From Bacteroidota bacterium (GTDB lineage: Bacteria; Bacteroidota; Bacteroidia; Chitinophagales; Saprospiraceae): a DNA stretch of 5,449 nucleotides. The position numbers and the translations under genes are program-made. Of this stretch, positions 5,362-5,449 are shown piece by piece. Within the stretch, counting starts at the first letter, position 1, and every line of letters starts with the position of its first letter. The stretch spans positions 1 to 5,449 of the forward strand of contig JAJRQS010000045.1 in NCBI GenBank assembly GCA_024280135.1. Direction: 5' to 3'. A model generated the notes under the pieces. That model was given only the letters and a program-made list of their open reading frames with translations, searched no databases and had not been told where the DNA came from.

Positions 5362-5449
5362 ATGGAAGGAATAGAATTATTTGCGGCTGCGATTGGTTTA
5401 AAAGCACCTTGGTCAATAGTAGAAATACACCTAGAACGTTCGGATGAAG
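5362..5449 (+). CDS. ISL3-family transposase, N-terminus (3' partial)
   Basis: ATG 5362 opens 29 complete codons that run off the window. The peptide begins MEGIELFAAAIGLKAPW and continues SIVEIHLERSDE. This is the characteristic opening of ISL3-family (IS1001/IS204/IS1165-type) transposases, in which a short LF-x-x-x-L-G-L-x-x-PW helix leads into a V-x-x-V-x-x-x strand. In a complete member a CxxC zinc-binding motif, a helix-turn-helix and a DDE catalytic domain would follow, for a total of about 400 residues; none of these is in the window, so intactness cannot be judged. The enzyme would bind its own IS ends and catalyse cut-and-paste movement. Only three bases separate the start from a full -7 box. 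Confidence 0.8.
   Translation, partial: MEGIELFAAAIGLKAPWSIVEIHLERSDE

Larger units (their letters stand above)
5313..5449 (+). mobile_element. Left end of an ISL3-family insertion sequence (partial)
   Basis: The transposase start at 5362 shows that an IS begins just upstream. I propose that the left end is at 5313, where GGTTCATGGCGATTTATAGT begins. ISL3 terminal repeats usually start with GG and lie a few tens of bases before the transposase. The right end is outside the window, so neither the inverted repeat nor the 8-bp target duplication typical of the family can be verified. Confidence 0.5.

Noticed and set aside
1..5449. tRNA, rRNA or riboswitch genes
   Set aside because: No cloverleaf, rRNA-like stretch or known riboswitch core was found on either strand by eye.

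Overview
This window most likely comes from a member of the Bacteroidota, probably the Saprospiria or a neighbouring marine or environmental group. The base composition is AT-rich. Two adjacent minus-strand genes end in type IX secretion (T9SS) type A sorting domains. Several TAnnTTTG elements, the -7 box of Bacteroidota promoters, lie just upstream of start codons, and Shine-Dalgarno-like purine runs are scarce.

Layout. Positions 1-474 (+) hold the C-terminal end of a DUF4132 protein. It ends at a strong bidirectional terminator at 477-506. A possible 63-residue membrane protein (471-662, -) runs into the same terminator from the other side. Positions 674-1129 carry no convincing gene, only small repeats and a hairpin. 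At 1130-1276 (+) a near-consensus promoter drives a possible 28-residue hydrophobic peptide whose stop codon lies in a perfect 16-bp palindrome. From 1308 to 5025 two T9SS cargo genes lie head-to-tail on the minus strand: a beta-propeller-like protein (1308-2795) and a right-handed beta-helix protein (2857-5025). A hairpin terminator separates them. The beta-helix gene is transcribed first, so the propeller gene is its downstream neighbour.

The most interesting spot is the 5' end of the beta-helix gene (about 4973-5145). The DNA there reads plausibly in two frames. The frame joined to the beta-helix gives a short lipoprotein-like signal sequence. A second frame gives a different signal peptide with an Ala-free SFSQ end and a sensible mature N-terminus, which then hits a stop exactly where the beta-helix begins. 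This looks like an out-of-frame fusion or 5' deletion of a longer secreted protein. A run of eight G (5110-5117) just upstream could add length variation.

The last 137 bases appear to be the left end of an ISL3-family insertion sequence. They include the first 29 codons of its transposase (5362 onward), which runs off the window. There are no visible tRNA or rRNA genes and no CRISPR array. The genes do not form one pathway: the two cell-surface proteins are the only clear functional pair, and the DUF4132 protein and the transposase are unrelated neighbours.
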